This document shows positions 58,621 through 60,827 of a stretch of 60,827 nucleotides of DNA, in pieces. Source of the stretch: Zygnema cylindricum (taxonomy: Eukaryota; Streptophyta; Zygnematophyceae; Zygnematales; Zygnemataceae); the NCBI GenBank assembly GCA_037447655.1, contig JBBHKE010002995.1, positions 31,989 to 92,815 on the forward strand, in the 5' to 3' direction. A program made the position numbers and the translations under genes. The notes below the pieces were generated by a model, which saw nothing but the letters and a program-made list of their open reading frames with translations, was not told the DNA's origin and made no database searches. Position 1 is the stretch's first letter; each line of letters opens with the position of its first letter.

Positions 58621-59415
58621 TGGATCTCCGCAGTCACCATCGTTTTATTTCGTGTCGGCTTCCGAAAACAAAGTTCTCACTTTTCATTATTGAGTTAATT
58701 CTTTTTTGTATCCCCGGTTGGCTGTGGAGGATTGGCAAGGAAGGCTTAAATGAAAGGGTGAGATTAAACTAAAATGATCTCTCTTTACTTTTTCTTCACT
58801 CGTTTTTCTTCTCAAGTTAACTTTCTCCCTCTTTTTAATAAACTATTTAGGTTTGGGTTTGGTTAGCATGCGAAAAGTGAAAGCGGAAAAAGAAGGGAAT
58901 ACATTTGATAGAACAGGTGAAAGGGAGGGAGGGTGTGGAGGGGAAATAGTGGGTGAAGTAGAAACAAGGAAGGAAAGGGGGAAATGCGAAAGGAGGGAAA
59001 TATCTTCCTTAGTATTGCATTGATACAAAGCACCAATCTCATACTACGTGATGCGGTTGAGATGTGAAGATACATGACACGGCGAATGAATAAAATATCA
59101 AATATTTGTATGCTTTGAAGGTTTTCAAGTAGTTCAATGTTGTCGTATGTGGAAAAGTTTTATGTATTTAAGTTGCACATTAATTTTCTTTAGCAAACTT
59201 CAAAACTTCGCATGTCTACCAAACTTTTGAAAATTTGATAGATAAGAACCTAAGGATTTGCCATTTTGATGGAGAGATGTCATTTTTTGCAAATAGAGTG
59301 ATGTCATACGATTTTCGTCATGTGATGTCATGGCCTTGTCTATAATATCAATGATTGCCTACATTTCATCATCAAAAACTTATGACATATTTGGGAAAAT
59401 ATCAAAAAGACGATG
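58621..59415. other. Spacer without recognisable gene
   Basis: GA/CT-rich stretch at 58875-59000 and AT-rich remainder. No coding frame of note, no identifiable LTR or polypurine tract. Confidence 0.35.
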
Positions 59416-60303
59416 TGAAATTATATGGCCTCCATTGACCCACAGTATTAGCAACCTATGTAAAGCCTCTAACATAATATTTGCCCCTTTCAATTTCCCA
59501 CTGAATCAGTGCCGCCCAGGCACACAAATATTCTGACCATCCTCACCCCTGTGAGGCCAAGACTCCCCTGAGTCAAACACAAAAAGAATCACTGAATTTG
59601 CTCCTCTGAGCAGTAAGTTATGGCTGGTCAAAGATGACATTTATAGTTACAAGCTCTCTTAGAGAGAAGTACCTAAATATCACTAAGTCTGGGTCTGCCT
59701 ACTCACGACTACCTACTACTAAACCCTAGTCCAATAAGAACACTATGTAGTACAAGAAGGTACTATAGGCGATTTACTTATTGTACGACCATTGTACGAC
59801 ATGGTCTAAAAGGTGAAACCTGTCAAATCGGCAGCTATGGTTCCTTCTCCCATCTTTTCCGGTATCAAATAATGTGGCGCCACGTGTTACCGCGTGACGC
59901 TATCTCCGAATGCCGCCAAAAGCTCACTTCGCGTGGCGGCTACAATGCCGGCCGTTCGATCAAAACATGTTTTACACGGTTCAGATTCGCGTACATACAT
60001 GAATTGTTTTTTTTTGTTAGTTTGGTGTTAATGAGCCGTCGCGTTAATGTTTATATATCTTTGGAACCCGTCAAGTGTATCGTTTTGATAACGCCTTAGT
60101 GGACATGGCTTACATTTACATCATGGTTCATAGACCCAGGTTCTAATCTGGACCTAGGCAACATTTTCGTAAAATATCACCTATTTCAAAATTTGTCGCT
60201 TTCTAAAAATGGCAGCAGCCATGGCGTGCCTTTGATCTTCACTCTCTCTCTTTAAAGTATAACTAAAATAGAGAAGTAAACTGTTAATTACCTCTTTTCA
60301 ACA
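59416..60303 (-). mobile_element. 3' LTR of minus-strand Copia element 3
   Basis: 888 bp from TGTTGAAAAGAGGTAATTAA to GGCCATATAATTTCA, preceded by GGAATAAAAGGGAG. It is the inverted twin of 20186-21092, including GTGGCGCCAC and the CCATGG box. The antisense module is at about 60082-60165 (GCCTTAGTGGACATGGCTTA ... CCCAGGTTCTAATCTGG). Confidence 0.87.
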
Positions 60304-60827
60304 CTCCCTTTTATTCCTAGTCACTTTTCAATTTTAATCCACAGTTTTCTCTACAATAAATCAACTTAGGGGAAGGCACTGGTTTTGTCATCATGGATGC
60401 AATCATTTCTTTATCAGTTTTATGAAAGAGTTTAATGATTTTTTTTTCAACCTTCTCTCTGACAAAGCTAATTCTAATATCCATATGCTTAGCTTTGAAG
60501 AGATGTTTCAGATTAGTTGCAATAGAGATAGCAGTTTGATTATCACAAAAAGCATTTTGAGTTCAAACTTCATGAACCCAAGTTCTTCAAGAAGAGATTT
60601 AACCCACATTAATTCTTTGGTGGCAGCACAAGAAGCCATGTATTCAGCCTCCATAGAGGACTGAGCAACTTTTTTTTGTTGCTTGCTACTCCAACAACAT
60701 ACACCGGATCCAATTTGCAACACATATCCAGTCGTACACCGCCTTAAAAGCACATCTCCATAATTGGCATCACTCCAGGTGGTGATGTCGGTGTGCTCCC
60801 CTCCCAAATGCAACCACAATTCCCTTG
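60304..60827 (-). pseudogene. Copia element 3 RNase H end (runs off the window)
   Basis: Minus strand frame 60819-60508 reads TTWSDANYGDVLLRRCTTGY, CCWSSKQQKKVAQSSMEAEY and ASCAATKELMWVKSLLEELG, the Copia RNase H. A frameshift at about 60560 separates it from the C-terminal part near the polypurine tract. RT and upstream domains would lie right of the window. Confidence 0.88.

Overview
The window looks like a repeat-dense nuclear segment from the plant lineage (Streptophyta). The best evidence is an exon at 779-1433 (minus). Its conserved blocks (a Trp-rich DEDDDYFATTAPP stretch, and KETERQLSKKELKKKELEEL) match, as far as I remember, a land-plant protein family of unknown function. Plant-type Copia and Gypsy polyproteins, GT-AG introns with GTAAGT donors, and a telo-box (AAACCCTAA) upstream of a gene agree with this. 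I cannot name the species. A streptophyte alga or a seedless plant would fit.

Layout. 1-778 is a (GA)n/polypurine intron of a minus-strand gene whose first coding exon is 779-1433. 2627-5735 is a chain of seven TA-flanked foldback elements, followed by hAT-type and Harbinger-type non-autonomous DNA elements to about 9.0 kb. 9.0-13.1 kb holds diverged repeats and GTAC palindrome tracts. 13551-16100 is an intronless gene for a type II membrane protein with a family-2-like glycosyltransferase core. 18575-20185 is a restriction-like-endonuclease LINE fragment cut by a Copia LTR (20186-21092). 24223-25175 is a leucine-rich-repeat-like gene fragment with a frame break in a GAC repeat. 27137-28533 is a four-exon minus-strand gene for an acidic protein with membrane segments at both ends. 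30160-31620 is a 1.4 kb polypurine tract. 36880-43140 is a satellite of about 101-bp monomers arranged in a four-monomer unit of about 404 bp, with two foreign blocks. 43.1-60.8 kb is nested retrotransposon debris: a Gypsy pol, three minus-strand Copia bodies, plus-strand Copia tails, and many LTRs.

The host genes do not form an operon or a visible pathway. Two of them (the glycosyltransferase and the four-exon membrane protein) share an exact 13-base word containing a bZIP/CRE-type TGACGTCA site next to their start codons.

The most interesting signal is in the LTRs. All nine Copia-type LTR copies here carry a tRNA-like or Pol III-box-like module, always antisense to the LTR and always about 135-300 bp from the LTR 5' end, although the module sequence falls into several unrelated subtypes. 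A 900-bp element flanked by a perfect TGGGG duplication joins such an LTR 5' half to a complete miniature LTR element (TRIM) that has its own tRNA-like sequence. All exon and element limits were read by eye, with no database search.
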